Origin: Jezberella montanilacus
GTDB lineage: Bacteria > Pseudomonadota > Gammaproteobacteria > Burkholderiales > Burkholderiaceae_B
Reading direction: 5' to 3'
Length of the DNA stretch: 64,000 nucleotides
NCBI RefSeq assembly: GCF_003003055.1
Contig: NZ_PVTV01000011.1
Coordinates: 496,001-560,000 of the forward strand
A model generated the notes under the pieces. The model did not search any database and was not told the origin of the DNA. It saw only the letters and a program-made list of their open reading frames with translations. Position 1 is the first letter of the stretch. Each line of letters opens with the position of its first letter. The translations under genes were made by a program, and so were the position numbers. Shown here piece by piece: positions 48,627-57,581 of this stretch.

Positions 48627-49817
48627 ATGACTTTCGCTCCTCAAATCAAAGTGCCGGCGACCTACATCCGAGGCGGTACAAGTAAAGGGGTTTTCTTCAA
48701 GCTTCAGGACTTGCCACTTGCCGCGCAAGTCCCGGGCCCGGCCCGCGACGCGTTGTTGATGAGAGTGATTGGCAGTCCAGATCCCTACGGTAAACAAACC
48801 GATGGCATGGGCGCAGCAACCTCAAGCACCAGCAAAACCGTCATCCTGTCTAAGAGCACGCAACCAGATCACGATATCGATTATTTGTTTGGTCAGGTTT
48901 CCATTGATAAGCCTTTTGTCGATTGGAGTGGGAACTGCGGCAATCTGACCGCTGCGGTCGGTCCTTTTGGTATCAGCAACGGCTTGGTTGATCCAAGCCG
49001 TATTCCGCAAAACGGGCACGCTGTCATTCGGATCTGGCAGGCCAATATTGGGAAAACGATCGTTGCGCACGTTCCCATGACTAACGGCGCTGTGCAAGAA
49101 ACTGGTGATTTCGAGCTTGACGGCGTGACATTCCCCGCAGCAGAGGTTCAACTTGAGTTTATGGATCCCGCGGCAGATGAAGAAGGCACTGGTGGGTCTA
49201 TGTTCCCCACTGGCAACGTCGTTGACGAACTCAATGTGCCAGGTGTGGGATCATTCAAAGTAACGATGATCAACGCCGGCATCCCGACCATTTTTGTGAA
49301 CGCTGAAGACATTGGCTATCGCGGGACTGAATTGCAAGACGACATCAACAGCGACCCTAAAGCGCTGACTATGTTTGAAACAATTCGTGCCTACGGTGCC
49401 GTACGGATGGGATTGATCTCTGACATCGCAGAAGCGGCAACAAGACAGCACACCCCAAAAGTTGCTTTCGTTGCCAAACCAGCGGACTACGTGTCCTCAA
49501 GTGGTAAGAACGTATCAACAAGCGATGTAAACGTATTGGTGCGTGCGATGTCAATGGGTAAACTCCATCACGCCATGATGGGCACCGCCGCCGTTGCCAT
49601 CGGCACTGCCGCTGCAATCCCCGGCACCCTTGTTAATCTGGCTGCGGGCGGAGGAAATCTTGAATCGATCCGTTTTGGACATCCCTCTGGTACGTTGCGC
49701 GTGGGCGCACAAGCCAGTCAAGTGGATGGCGAGTGGCAAGTCACTAAAGCAATCATGAGCCGTAGCGCCAGAGTTTTAATGGAGGGCTGGGTCCGGGTTC
49801 CCGGTGATATCCTCTAA
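48627..49817 (+). CDS. prpF: 2-methylaconitate cis-trans isomerase
   Basis: This 396-residue PrpF protein (diaminopimelate-epimerase-like fold) starts shortly before YIRGGTSKGVFF, the family signature, and has DGMGAATSSTSKT, the GNCGNLTAAVGPF motif, and a late GHPSGTLRVGA. It isomerises the AcnD product so that aconitase can rehydrate it to 2-methylisocitrate. AAAAGGA precedes ATG 48627; the frame is open upstream to 48570 but that part overlaps the acnD end. Confidence 0.95.
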   Translation: MTFAPQIKVPATYIRGGTSKGVFFKLQDLPLAAQVPGPARDALLMRVIGSPDPYGKQTDGMGAATSSTSKTVILSKSTQPDHDIDYLFGQVSIDKPFVDWSGNCGNLTAAVGPFGISNGLVDPSRIPQNGHAVIRIWQANIGKTIVAHVPMTNGAVQETGDFELDGVTFPAAEVQLEFMDPAADEEGTGGSMFPTGNVVDELNVPGVGSFKVTMINAGIPTIFVNAEDIGYRGTELQDDINSDPKALTMFETIRAYGAVRMGLISDIAEAATRQHTPKVAFVAKPADYVSSSGKNVSTSDVNVLVRAMSMGKLHHAMMGTAAVAIGTAAAIPGTLVNLAAGGGNLESIRFGHPSGTLRVGAQASQVDGEWQVTKAIMSRSARVLMEGWVRVPGDIL

Positions 49818-49902
49818 AGTCTGTCAGCTTGTGAGCGTTTACCGGCACAGCAGCATTTTTTACACACGTCAGCGTGTCAGTCCACCCACTACCAGAGCCC
49901 TC

Positions 49903-50298
49903 ATGCCAGACACCCTACCTGCCGCCTTGGTCACTTCTTTTAGTCTATTCATTGCCTGCGTTTTTGCGTTTTTTATTGCAGGAGGCTATTTACTGCTCTT
50001 CAAAATTAAGAAAGCGAACCACCTGTTCAAGCATCCTTACCTTGAGGGCCGAGCATACAGCCAGTACCCTCTCAATCTCCGAATGGAGATATTGCTGGAT
50101 TACTTTATCCGACTTGTATTCCCGAAGTCGACCGTCTGGCTTGCCGCCAACTCAAATCGTTTGCTGGCACACGTCAACCCTAAAGCCATTCCGATGGACG
50201 TTAAGTGGCCAATCGTCGGCTTGTGGGGCAGTTGCTTGATCGGCACGCCTGTTATGGTGATCCTTTGGATACTCTTAATGAGTAGCGGCTCAAAATGA
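49903..50298 (+). CDS. Small two-helix membrane protein of unknown function
   Basis: This 131-residue protein is not recognised. It has a first membrane helix at about residues 7-33 (ALVTSFSLFIACVFAFFIAGG), a basic loop with KHPYLEGRAYSQYP and an amphipathic middle containing DYFIRLVFPKSTVWLAAN, then a second helix at about 104-127. It lies 85 bases after prpF and shares ATGA with the acetyltransferase gene downstream, so translational coupling is likely. The link with propionate metabolism is positional only. Confidence 0.65.
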   Translation: MPDTLPAALVTSFSLFIACVFAFFIAGGYLLLFKIKKANHLFKHPYLEGRAYSQYPLNLRMEILLDYFIRLVFPKSTVWLAANSNRLLAHVNPKAIPMDVKWPIVGLWGSCLIGTPVMVILWILLMSSGSK

Positions 50299-50579
50299 AC
50301 CAAGACATCTCACACGACCGACTCAACAGCCGGTTCACCACCCTGGTGGATGGACATGCTTGTGTACTGACTTACACATTAAACGGTAGGACTGCCTCGT
50401 TTGATCACACGGGCGTGCCAGACGCAGTCGGCGGTCGAGGCATCGCAGCCGCCTTGACAAAATTTAGTCTTGATACTGCACGCGACGAAGGCTGGCAGGT
50501 CATTCCCAGGTGTTCCTATGTAGAAATTTACATACGAAGACATCCTGAGTACGCAGATCTGGTATTGGGACAAAACTGA
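50295..50579 (+). CDS. Small GNAT-like N-acetyltransferase (YjdJ/NATD1 type)
   Basis: This 94-residue single-domain protein has the short GNAT fold of the NATD1/YjdJ group: a strand-rich N-terminus, the acetyl-CoA-binding GGRGIAAALTKFSLDTARDEG loop-helix, and the terminal VIPRCSYVEIYIRRHPEYADLV, which is the group's hallmark ending. The substrate is unknown. ATG 50295 overlaps the upstream membrane-protein stop by four bases. Confidence 0.85.
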   Translation: MNQDISHDRLNSRFTTLVDGHACVLTYTLNGRTASFDHTGVPDAVGGRGIAAALTKFSLDTARDEGWQVIPRCSYVEIYIRRHPEYADLVLGQN

Positions 50580-50647
50580 TCTGTTTTTTGTAGAAAACGT
50601 TAAAACCAGCATCTTTTGAGTCGTATGTCATCGAGTGAAAGCATGCA

Positions 50648-50670
50648 AGTCTTATATAAGACATAAGACT
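50648..50670. promoter_or_regulatory. Three-half-site operator upstream of acnB
   Basis: Half-sites AGTCTTAT (50648-50655), ATAAGAC (50656-50662) and ATAAGACT (50663-50670) form a 14-bp perfect palindrome GTCTTATATAAGAC followed by a repeated right arm. It matches the gntR-mdh site in sequence, number of half-sites and spacing, and ends 1 bp before the acnB -35 box. Confidence 0.75.
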
Positions 50671-50671
50671 G

Positions 50672-50700
50672 TTGTTGTATGACAAGCAAAGCACTACAAT
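50672..50700 (+). promoter_or_regulatory. Candidate acnB promoter
   Basis: TTGTTG (50672-50677) and TACAAT (50695-50700) are separated by 17 bp, about 70 bases before the acnB ATG. The operator abuts the -35 as it does at mdh. Confidence 0.65.
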
Positions 50701-50770
50701 CGAATTATTATTTTTGCAGTCGCAGCCCTAATTTTCCTGTTCATCACATCCTTTTTTAAAAGGCGTCATC

Positions 50771-53356
50771 ATGCTCCAAGCTTATCGTCAACACGTCGCT
50801 GACCGTGCCGCACTTGGTATCCCTCCCCTGCCGCTATCCGCGCAGCAAACTGCTGACCTGATAGAACTGCTCAAGTCGCCACCTGCAGGCGAGGGTGAGG
50901 CGCTGGTTGAACTGATTACTCATCGCGTTCCCGCTGGCGTTGATGACGCGGCCAAGGTGAAGGCATCCTACTTGGCGGCTGTCGCACTTGGCAGCGAAAA
51001 GTGTCCACTGATATCACGTGCTAAGGCCACTGAGCTACTTGGCACCATGCTTGGCGGCTATAACATTGGCCCCATGGTGCAATTGCTAGACGACGCAGAA
51101 GTCGGTCAAGTCGCCGCTGAGGGCCTCAAAAAGACTTTGTTAATGTTTGATGCTTTCCATGACGTCAAAGAGAAAGCAGACAAGGGTAATGCCAACGCGA
51201 AGTCAGTCATGCAAAGCTGGGCTGATGCCGAATGGTTCACCAGTCGCCCTGAAGTTCCCCAGAGCCTCACTATCACGATCTTCAAAGTCACTGGTGAAAC
51301 CAACACCGACGATCTGTCACCGGCGCCAGATGCCTGGAGCCGTCCTGACATCCCTCTGCACGCCTTGGCGATGTTGAAAAATCCACGCCCCGGCATTGAG
51401 CCCCAGGAAGCCGGCAAAATTGGCCCGATTAAATTCATTGAAGATCTGCGCAAGAAAGGCAATCTGGTTGCTTATGTTGGCGATGTGGTTGGTACCGGTT
51501 CATCACGCAAATCAGCAACCAACTCAGTTCTCTGGTTCACTGGCGAGGATATTCCTTTTGTTCCAAACAAGCGCTTCGGTGGCGTGTGTCTGGGTAGCAA
51601 AATTGCCCCGATCTTCTACAACACCATGGAAGACGCAGGTGCCTTGCCAATCGAGCTGGATGTGTCGCAAATGAATATGGGCGATACCGTTGAGCTGCGT
51701 CCGTATGAAGGCAGAGCACTAAAAGACGGCAAAGTGATTGCTGAGTTTTCAGTGAAGTCAGAAGTATTGTTTGACGAAGTGCGTGCGGGTGGCCGTATCC
51801 CGCTGATCGTCGGCCGCGGTTTGACAGGCAAGGCTCGCGAGGCGCTCGGCTTGGCACCTTCAACACTGTTCCGCCTGCCACATGTGCCTGCCGCATCAAG
51901 CAAAGGCTTCACCCTTGCTCAAAAAATGGTTGGTCGAGCTTGTGGCCTGCCTGAAGGTCAAGGCGTTCGCCCTGATACCTATTGCGAACCCAAAATGACC
52001 TCAGTGGGCAGTCAAGATACAACAGGTCCCATGACACGCGACGAGCTCAAAGATTTGGCTTGTTTGGGCTTCTCAGCAGATCTGGTCATGCAGTCTTTCT
52101 GCCATACGGCCGCCTACCCTAAACCAGTCGACGTCAAAACCCACCACACCTTGCCTGATTTCATGAGCAATCGCGGTGGCATTTCGTTACGCCCTGGCGA
52201 TGGCATCATCCACTCATGGCTCAATCGCATGCTGTTGCCTGACACGGTCGGCACCGGTGGCGATTCGCACACCCGCTTCCCAATCGGGATTAGCTTCCCA
52301 GCAGGCTCCGGCTTAGTCGCTTTCGCTGCTGCCACAGGCGTGATGCCCTTGGACATGCCCGAGTCAGTCTTGGTCCGCTTCAAAGGCAAAATGCAACCGG
52401 GTGTAACCTTGCGCGACCTGGTTCACGCTATCCCTCTGTACGCAATCAAAGCTGGCTTGCTTACCGTTGATAAGCAAAACAAAAAGAATATTTTCTCTGG
52501 CCGTATCCTTGAAATCGAAGGTTTGCCCGACCTTAAAGCTGAACAAGCGTTTGAGCTGTCTGATGCATCTGCTGAGCGCTCCGCAGCTGGTTGCACCATC
52601 AAACTCAATAAAGAGCCCATCATCGAGTACATCACCAGCAATATTGTGATGTTGAAGTGGATGATTGCCAGTGGTTATGAGGACGAGCGTAGCATCCGTC
52701 GTCGTATCGCTGCCATGGAAGCCTGGCTGGCCAATCCACAGTTACTGGAAGCTGATGCTGATGCAGAATATGCAGCGGTCATCGAAATCGATCTGGCTGA
52801 GATCCACGAGCCTATCGTTTGCTGCCCGAACGATCCTGACGACGTCAAAACCTTGTCAGAAGTTGCCGGCTCGAAAATCGATGAAGTGTTTATCGGTAGC
52901 TGCATGACCAATATCGGTCACTTCCGCGCCGCATCGAAACTGCTCGAAGGCAAACGCGACATCCCAGTTAAGCTGTGGATCGCACCACCGACCAAAATGG
53001 ATGCTGCAAAACTGACCGAAGAAGGTCACTACGGCGTGTTCGGCTCGTCGGGTGCACGCACAGAGATGCCCGGTTGTTCATTATGTATGGGTAATCAGGC
53101 TCAAGTGCGCGAAGGTGCAACGGTCATGTCAACCAGCACACGTAATTTCCCGAATCGTCTCGGCAAGAATACCAACGTCTACCTCGGTTCAGCAGAGTTA
53201 GCCGCGATTTGTTCGAAGCTTGGTCGCATTCCAACCAAAGTCGAGTACATGGGTGATATGGGTGTCATTGCCGAAAGCGGGGACAAGATTTATCAGTACC
53301 TCAATTTCGACAAGATCGACGACTACAACGACGTGGCTAACGCCATCGACGCTTAG
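50771..53356 (+). CDS. acnB: Aconitate hydratase B
   Basis: This 861-residue bifunctional aconitase of the AcnB type has an N-terminal HEAT-like domain (first ~160 residues), a swivel domain placed before the cluster domains ([20 protein letters not shown]), [21 protein letters not shown], and the 4Fe-4S ligands in [12 protein letters not shown] and [11 protein letters not shown]. It interconverts citrate and isocitrate; AcnB can also hydrate 2-methylaconitate in the methylcitrate cycle. It has its own promoter and operator and ends in a strong terminator. Confidence 0.97.
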   Translation: MLQAYRQHVADRAALGIPPLPLSAQQTADLIELLKSPPAGEGEALVELITHRVPAGVDDAAKVKASYLAAVALGSEKCPLISRAKATELLGTMLGGYNIGPMVQLLDDAEVGQVAAEGLKKTLLMFDAFHDVKEKADKGNANAKSVMQSWADAEWFTSRPEVPQSLTITIFKVTGETNTDDLSPAPDAWSRPDIPLHALAMLKNPRPGIEPQEAGKIGPIKFIEDLRKKGNLVAYVGDVVGTGSSRKSATNSVLWFTGEDIPFVPNKRFGGVCLGSKIAPIFYNTMEDAGALPIELDVSQMNMGDTVELRPYEGRALKDGKVIAEFSVKSEVLFDEVRAGGRIPLIVGRGLTGKAREALGLAPSTLFRLPHVPAASSKGFTLAQKMVGRACGLPEGQGVRPDTYCEPKMTSVGSQDTTGPMTRDELKDLACLGFSADLVMQSFCHTAAYPKPVDVKTHHTLPDFMSNRGGISLRPGDGIIHSWLNRMLLPDTVGTGGDSHTRFPIGISFPAGSGLVAFAAATGVMPLDMPESVLVRFKGKMQPGVTLRDLVHAIPLYAIKAGLLTVDKQNKKNIFSGRILEIEGLPDLKAEQAFELSDASAERSAAGCTIKLNKEPIIEYITSNIVMLKWMIASGYEDERSIRRRIAAMEAWLANPQLLEADADAEYAAVIEIDLAEIHEPIVCCPNDPDDVKTLSEVAGSKIDEVFIGSCMTNIGHFRAASKLLEGKRDIPVKLWIAPPTKMDAAKLTEEGHYGVFGSSGARTEMPGCSLCMGNQAQVREGATVMSTSTRNFPNRLGKNTNVYLGSAELAAICSKLGRIPTKVEYMGDMGVIAESGDKIYQYLNFDKIDDYNDVANAIDA

Positions 53357-53401
53357 GTCCTTCCCTCTTGCCGCGATCATCGCGGCTTGAACGGTTGACT
53401 G

Positions 53402-53427
53402 GGCTGCCCTTCAGGGTGGCCTTTTTT
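53402..53427 (+). terminator. Intrinsic terminator downstream of acnB
   Basis: Stem GGCTGCCC / GGGTGGCC (with G-T wobbles) and a TTCA loop, followed by six T. A second small GC-rich hairpin, CCGCGAT-CAT-CGCGG-like, lies just before it. Together they end the acnB transcript about 45 bases after the stop. Confidence 0.88.
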
Positions 53428-53536
53428 CATTGCATGTTTTATATCGCGAAATAAATACCAGTCTGACAGAGCCAATAGAAGCCCATTCAACAGATTCTGT
53501 ACACTGTTCACTTGATTCCATCGATTGGCTGAGTTT

Positions 53537-54748
53537 ATGCCCCGTTCTCGTGCTTCGTTACCGTCCCGTCTAAGTCGTGAGTCTTCACGTCTTGTTGCAC
53601 TATCGCTGGCGTTGCACAGTTCGGGTAGCCGTGTCGAAGACTGCTTCTGGGAAGCCGAACTGGCAAAGCAGATCGGCAAAATGCTGGCAAACGGCAAAGA
53701 TCAGACCATAGACGACGCGCTCGACCATCTCTCGCAGCATCACATTGGTGGCTATGAAGTATTGATGGAGCAATCCGAAACGCTATCCGAGTCCTGCGTC
53801 ATGGAAAAAGACGGCGTCCGTTATGACGTGCTGCTTATCCTCGCCCCCTTAGTTGCCTGGACACGCTACAGCATCCCGACTCAAGTCATTTCAACCAATA
53901 TCCTGAGTGGGCTAACTGCTCAAATGCAACAGCACATTTTGGCCGCACATACAAAAATAGCGATGATGCACAGAATGGTCAGTCTAGATCAAATGCCGCG
54001 GGGGTTCTCAGAAACATGGCAATGGCTGCACAGCCTCGGCGCTAAGGCTCTTGACCTGCCAGCAGCTGAGCCAGTATTAAACGAAGTCCCTGACAGTTTC
54101 AACATGCTGGCGGATACACGTTATCTGGTAGGTGCAATCGCTGTCGAGCAAGGCAAAGCCTTATTTCGCTGGCAGGAAGAACCTGGCGAACTAGGAGAAG
54201 CGCGCGTCGGATGCCTTGAACGCTGGGCGGCAGACAGCAGTAAATACTTTGCAGATTTAGTTCCTGGTTGTGGTTTTGAAATTCTAGTACCAGACGCTTT
54301 TTATGTGAGCAACCGAGAAGCAGATCGCAGAGTGAGGCCGCTATCGGTAAAGGCGGCGATTGCCTGGCTGTGTGCTGCCCTGACGATTGAACCCGGGAAC
54401 TTGCGGGCAATCGTTGCTGGGTGTGGCGAACTAAGGGTTGAAGAATACCGGATCGGTTTTACTCAAAAAAATCAAAACGAAGTGGTCTACGGGTGCCTTT
54501 GGCCCATGTACGGCAGAGAGGATGATGCCCAGACGCCTGAGCCAGAAGCCTTGCCGCGGGATACTGCGGCAGATATCGTTGAATTAATCAAATCGTGCGG
54601 CGTGCAGGACATCAGACAGTTGCCCAACCTGTTGTCGCTTGATTTTTGCGACGACTGTGGTGCACCTTATTTCCCGAATCCAATCGGTGAAATGGTGCAT
54701 GCCGAACTACCTGAGGATGCGCAAACCGCGCCCGCCAAGTTTCATTGA
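53537..54748 (+). CDS. DUF2863 family protein
   Basis: This 403-residue protein of the betaproteobacterial DUF2863 family has an Arg/Ser-rich N-terminus (RASLPSRLSRESSRLVALSLAL, then GSRVEDCFWE) and a C-terminal CDDCGAPYFPNP motif with paired Cys that could bind metal. Its function is unknown. ATG 53537 is used; a TTG four codons upstream is the longest start. It overlaps earP by one base (TGATG at 54746-54750), so it probably heads a transcript with earP and efp. Confidence 0.85.
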   Translation: MPRSRASLPSRLSRESSRLVALSLALHSSGSRVEDCFWEAELAKQIGKMLANGKDQTIDDALDHLSQHHIGGYEVLMEQSETLSESCVMEKDGVRYDVLLILAPLVAWTRYSIPTQVISTNILSGLTAQMQQHILAAHTKIAMMHRMVSLDQMPRGFSETWQWLHSLGAKALDLPAAEPVLNEVPDSFNMLADTRYLVGAIAVEQGKALFRWQEEPGELGEARVGCLERWAADSSKYFADLVPGCGFEILVPDAFYVSNREADRRVRPLSVKAAIAWLCAALTIEPGNLRAIVAGCGELRVEEYRIGFTQKNQNEVVYGCLWPMYGREDDAQTPEPEALPRDTAADIVELIKSCGVQDIRQLPNLLSLDFCDDCGAPYFPNPIGEMVHAELPEDAQTAPAKFH

Positions 54749-55878
54749 TGCTGAGAGCAGATGTTTTTTGCCGTGTCATTGATAACTATGGCGACATAGG
54801 TGTAACTTACAGGCTAATCAGACAACTGTGCCGTGAACATGACTGGTCAATCAGACTTTGGGTGGATCAACTCGCAAGCTTCAAAAAGCTCGAGCCGCTC
54901 GTCGACTACCGAGTCGCTCGCCAGTCAATCAATGGGATTGACGTAATCCGGTGGGATGACAGGGCACCAGACCTTGATCCGGCAGATGTAACAATAGCTA
55001 GCTTCTCGTGTGATTTGCCCGCCTCTTATTTAGCTAAGCTTCATGCGAGCAAATCATTGTGGATCAATCTGGACTACCTCAGCGCAGAGGATTGGGTCGA
55101 AGGTTGCCACGGACTCCCCTCGTTGCGAAGCGACGGATTATCTTCGTATTTTTTCTTTCCTGGTTTTACAGAAAAGACAGGCGGACTGATACGAGAGGAA
55201 AACCTCATCTCGCAACGCGACCACTGGTGGACTGATCGCAACGAGCAATTCAATTTGCTCTGCGCGCTTGGGATTGATCAAAACACTTCTCTGGCTTGGC
55301 GAGATCAAACAGCAAACCAACCCTTCATTGTCTCGCTATTCTGTTACCCCCAGGCGAACGTGACTGGCCTGATCAATGCCCTGGCAACCCGCACTCAGCC
55401 TTCGCTCCTGCTCGTACCAGATGGCGTGGCCACCTACCTTCAATCAGGCAGGCAAGGGCAATGCCAAATACATCGCATCCCATTTGTCACGCAACCAGAT
55501 TACGACAAAATCCTCTGGACAGCAGATCTGAATTTCGTCCGTGGGGAGGATTCGTTAGTGAGGGCGATCTGGGCTGGTAAGCCGATGATCTGGCAAATTT
55601 ATCCTCAGGACGAAGGCACGCATTTCATTAAATTAGACGCCTGGATCAAGAAAGTGACGCCCGGCGATCGAGTGACCGAGCTTTTACGCGCCTGGAACGG
55701 GCATGGCGATGCCGCCGAGTTAGAAGAATCAGTCAACCTCGCTTTATCACCCGAATCGTTCGCTCGTTGGCGCAAAGCCATGTTTGAATTTTGCACTCAA
55801 CAAACGCGAACACCCGATTTGGCGAGTGCCTTGATCAAATTTTGTGAACTTTCAGCGTCAACGAGTCAGAAAGGCTAG
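54748..55878 (+). CDS. earP: EF-P arginine rhamnosyltransferase EarP
   Basis: This 376-residue GT-B glycosyltransferase (GT104) uses dTDP-rhamnose to rhamnosylate Arg32 of EF-P. The N-terminal VIDNYGDIGVTYRL contains the Asp pair (about residues 12 and 16) required for catalysis in characterised EarP, and the C-terminal donor site is represented by RGEDSLVRAIWAGKPMIWQIYPQ. The start overlaps the DUF2863 stop. efp follows after 71 bases, and its Arg32 is present, so enzyme and substrate are adjacent. Confidence 0.95.
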   Translation: MLRADVFCRVIDNYGDIGVTYRLIRQLCREHDWSIRLWVDQLASFKKLEPLVDYRVARQSINGIDVIRWDDRAPDLDPADVTIASFSCDLPASYLAKLHASKSLWINLDYLSAEDWVEGCHGLPSLRSDGLSSYFFFPGFTEKTGGLIREENLISQRDHWWTDRNEQFNLLCALGIDQNTSLAWRDQTANQPFIVSLFCYPQANVTGLINALATRTQPSLLLVPDGVATYLQSGRQGQCQIHRIPFVTQPDYDKILWTADLNFVRGEDSLVRAIWAGKPMIWQIYPQDEGTHFIKLDAWIKKVTPGDRVTELLRAWNGHGDAAELEESVNLALSPESFARWRKAMFEFCTQQTRTPDLASALIKFCELSASTSQKG

Positions 55879-55949
55879 AATAGAGGGCTAATTTCTATCA
55901 ACTTGGCGCGTCGAGTGCGCCAGATCTTCAGTTACCGGAGTTTTTACCA

Positions 55950-56507
55950 ATGAAAACCGCACAAGAACTGCGCGTCGGCAACGTGGTGATGGTCGGCAAA
56001 GACCCCCTCGTCGTGCAGCGCGCAGAGTACAGCAAGTCAGGCCGTAATGCCTCGGTCGTCAAACTCAAGTTCAAAAATTTGTTGACTGGCTCGGGCAGCG
56101 AGACTGTCTCAAAAGCCGACGAAAAATATGAAATCGTCGTACTGGATAAAAAAGAAGTCAACTATTCGTACTTCGCTGATCCCATGTACGTATTTATGGA
56201 TGCTGATTTCAACCAGTTTGAAATCGAAGCCGAAAGTATGGGCGATGCCTTGAACTACCTTGAAGAAGGTATGCCAGTAGAAGCCGTCTTTTACGACGGC
56301 CGTGCAATCTCGGTTGAACTGCCGACCATTGTGGTCCGCGAAATCATTTATACCGAGCCAGCTGTCCGCGGCGACACCTCAGGTAAAGTCATGAAGCCTG
56401 CCAAAATCAATACGGGTTTCGAGATGCCTGTGCCGCTCTTCTGCGAAATCGGTAACAAGATCGAAATCGATACCCGCACAGGTGAGTACCGTAGCCGAGT
56501 CATGTAA
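55950..56507 (+). CDS. efp: Elongation factor P, EarP-type (Arg32)
   Basis: This 185-residue three-domain EF-P relieves ribosome stalling at polyproline stretches. The loop of domain I reads YSKSGRNAS with Arg at position 32, the residue rhamnosylated by EarP; the lysine type would have Lys34. GGAG at 55937-55940 serves as ribosome binding site. The leader contains a short GGCGC / GCGCC hairpin at 55905-55921 of unknown meaning. An intrinsic terminator follows. Confidence 0.97.
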   Translation: MKTAQELRVGNVVMVGKDPLVVQRAEYSKSGRNASVVKLKFKNLLTGSGSETVSKADEKYEIVVLDKKEVNYSYFADPMYVFMDADFNQFEIEAESMGDALNYLEEGMPVEAVFYDGRAISVELPTIVVREIIYTEPAVRGDTSGKVMKPAKINTGFEMPVPLFCEIGNKIEIDTRTGEYRSRVM

Positions 56508-56554
56508 TGAGGCGGTGTGTCAATTCGCACACTGATCAGTAAGGCGCGTGAATC

Positions 56555-56588
56555 AAAAGCCCTCGGATGTCAGTTTGGGGGCTTTTTT
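56555..56588 (+). terminator. Intrinsic terminator downstream of efp
   Basis: AAAAGCCC and GGGCTTTT arms separated by about 18 bases, ending in six T. It lies between efp and the convergent YeeE/YedE gene and could serve both directions weakly. Confidence 0.75.
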
Positions 56589-56597
56589 ATGCGTGAT

Positions 56598-57029
56598 TTA
56601 AGTCGACTTTGGGTTAAAAATCGGTTTATACAAGTGATCGTGAAAGGCCATGCCTGCGCTCATTGCGACAACAAAAATCAGTGCACTGGTATTGCCCGAC
56701 CCAAGTGAGACCAGCGCAGGTCCGGGACAGAAGCCAGCCAACGCCCAGCCCGCACCAAAGATAAGACTGCCAACAACTAACGCTTTATTGAGATGCGTTT
56801 TACCGGATAGATGAAGTGGCTCGTTAAAAATAGTCGTGCGCTTTTTTTCAATAAAATTAAACCCAAAAAACGCCACGGGTATTGCACCAAGCATGACAAA
56901 CATCAGACTTGGATCCCAGCGACCAAACAAATCCAAAAATCCAATCACTTTGTAAGGATTAGTCATGCCCGAAACGATCAAGCCCAGCCCAAACAATAAG
57001 CCAGCGATAAATGTGAGAAGGTTTTTCAT
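56598..57029 (-). CDS. YeeE/YedE-type membrane protein, second half (DUF6691-like)
   Basis: This 143-residue membrane protein has about four helices, a start at MKNLLTFIAGLLFGLGLIVSGMTNP, and the conserved AGFCPGPALVSLGSG motif with a Cys in a membrane helix. The family (TsuA-like) takes up thiosulfate or related sulfur species. Many such proteins are a single chain; here the function is split over two genes, this one following the other by four bases. ATG 57029 is used since the longer frame would overlap the upstream gene. Confidence 0.88.
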   Translation of the reverse strand: MKNLLTFIAGLLFGLGLIVSGMTNPYKVIGFLDLFGRWDPSLMFVMLGAIPVAFFGFNFIEKKRTTIFNEPLHLSGKTHLNKALVVGSLIFGAGWALAGFCPGPALVSLGSGNTSALIFVVAMSAGMAFHDHLYKPIFNPKST

Positions 57030-57033
57030 GGCG

Positions 57034-57474
57034 TTACCTGAAAAGATGTAGGAAAACAAAGCAAGTCAAAAAGCCAGCCACCATAAAAGTGACCGTTGCA
57101 ACCAGCGATCGCAACGAGAGGCGTCCTAGACCACAGATGCCATGACCGCTCGTACACCCTGACCCCATCCTTGTCCCGAAGCCTACCAACAACCCGGCCG
57201 CAATTAATAAGTGAGGTCTTATATCTATCTGTACTTCTGGTAAGGTCCAAAACAAGGAGTAGACAAAACTTGCGCTGAGCAAACCGAGAACAAACAGAAT
57301 TCGCCAGAGGTAATGACCTTTGGGCGTGTTGTTAAATTGCATAAGTGACGCAACGATGCCGCTTATCCCTGCAATACGACCTTGAAAGGCGATCAAGATA
57401 ACGGTTGCACACCCAATGACCACGCCACCAAGCAAAGACGAAAAAGGACTGAAATCCTGCCAATTAATATTCAT
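57034..57474 (-). CDS. YeeE/YedE-type membrane protein, first half
   Basis: This 146-residue membrane protein contains GGVVIGCATVILIAFQGRIAGISGI and the GFGTRMGSGCTSGHGICGLGRLS signature, whose Cys residues are the hallmark of YeeE/YedE sulfur transporters. With the downstream partner it forms the two halves of one transporter. The divergent gene encodes a persulfide-dioxygenase-like protein, so export or uptake of reduced sulfur as part of sulfide detoxification is the likely role. Confidence 0.9.
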   Translation of the reverse strand: MNINWQDFSPFSSLLGGVVIGCATVILIAFQGRIAGISGIVASLMQFNNTPKGHYLWRILFVLGLLSASFVYSLFWTLPEVQIDIRPHLLIAAGLLVGFGTRMGSGCTSGHGICGLGRLSLRSLVATVTFMVAGFLTCFVFLHLFR

Positions 57475-57530
57475 GTTGCACCTACCCTCATCACTGAATG
57501 CCGCAAAAGCAGCAACAAGCTTCAGTATAC

Positions 57531-57555
57531 ATTATATATTTTTATAATATATAAT
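57531..57555. promoter_or_regulatory. AT-only inverted repeat, candidate BigR/SqrR-type operator
   Basis: Perfect 10-bp arms ATTATATATT and AATATATAAT flank a TTTAT spacer, in a 45-base almost purely A/T tract between the divergent YeeE gene and the MBL gene. The position and the ArsR-type gene two genes downstream suggest an operator overlapping the promoters of both transcripts. BigR boxes known in other bacteria are also AT-rich palindromes. Confidence 0.65.
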
Positions 57556-57581
57556 TTATATAATTTAACAGAGCAAACTTC

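Noticed and set aside
55905-55921. GGCGC / GCGCC hairpin in the efp leader
   Set aside because: A five-base stem without T-run or conserved element; too small to call a riboswitch or terminator.
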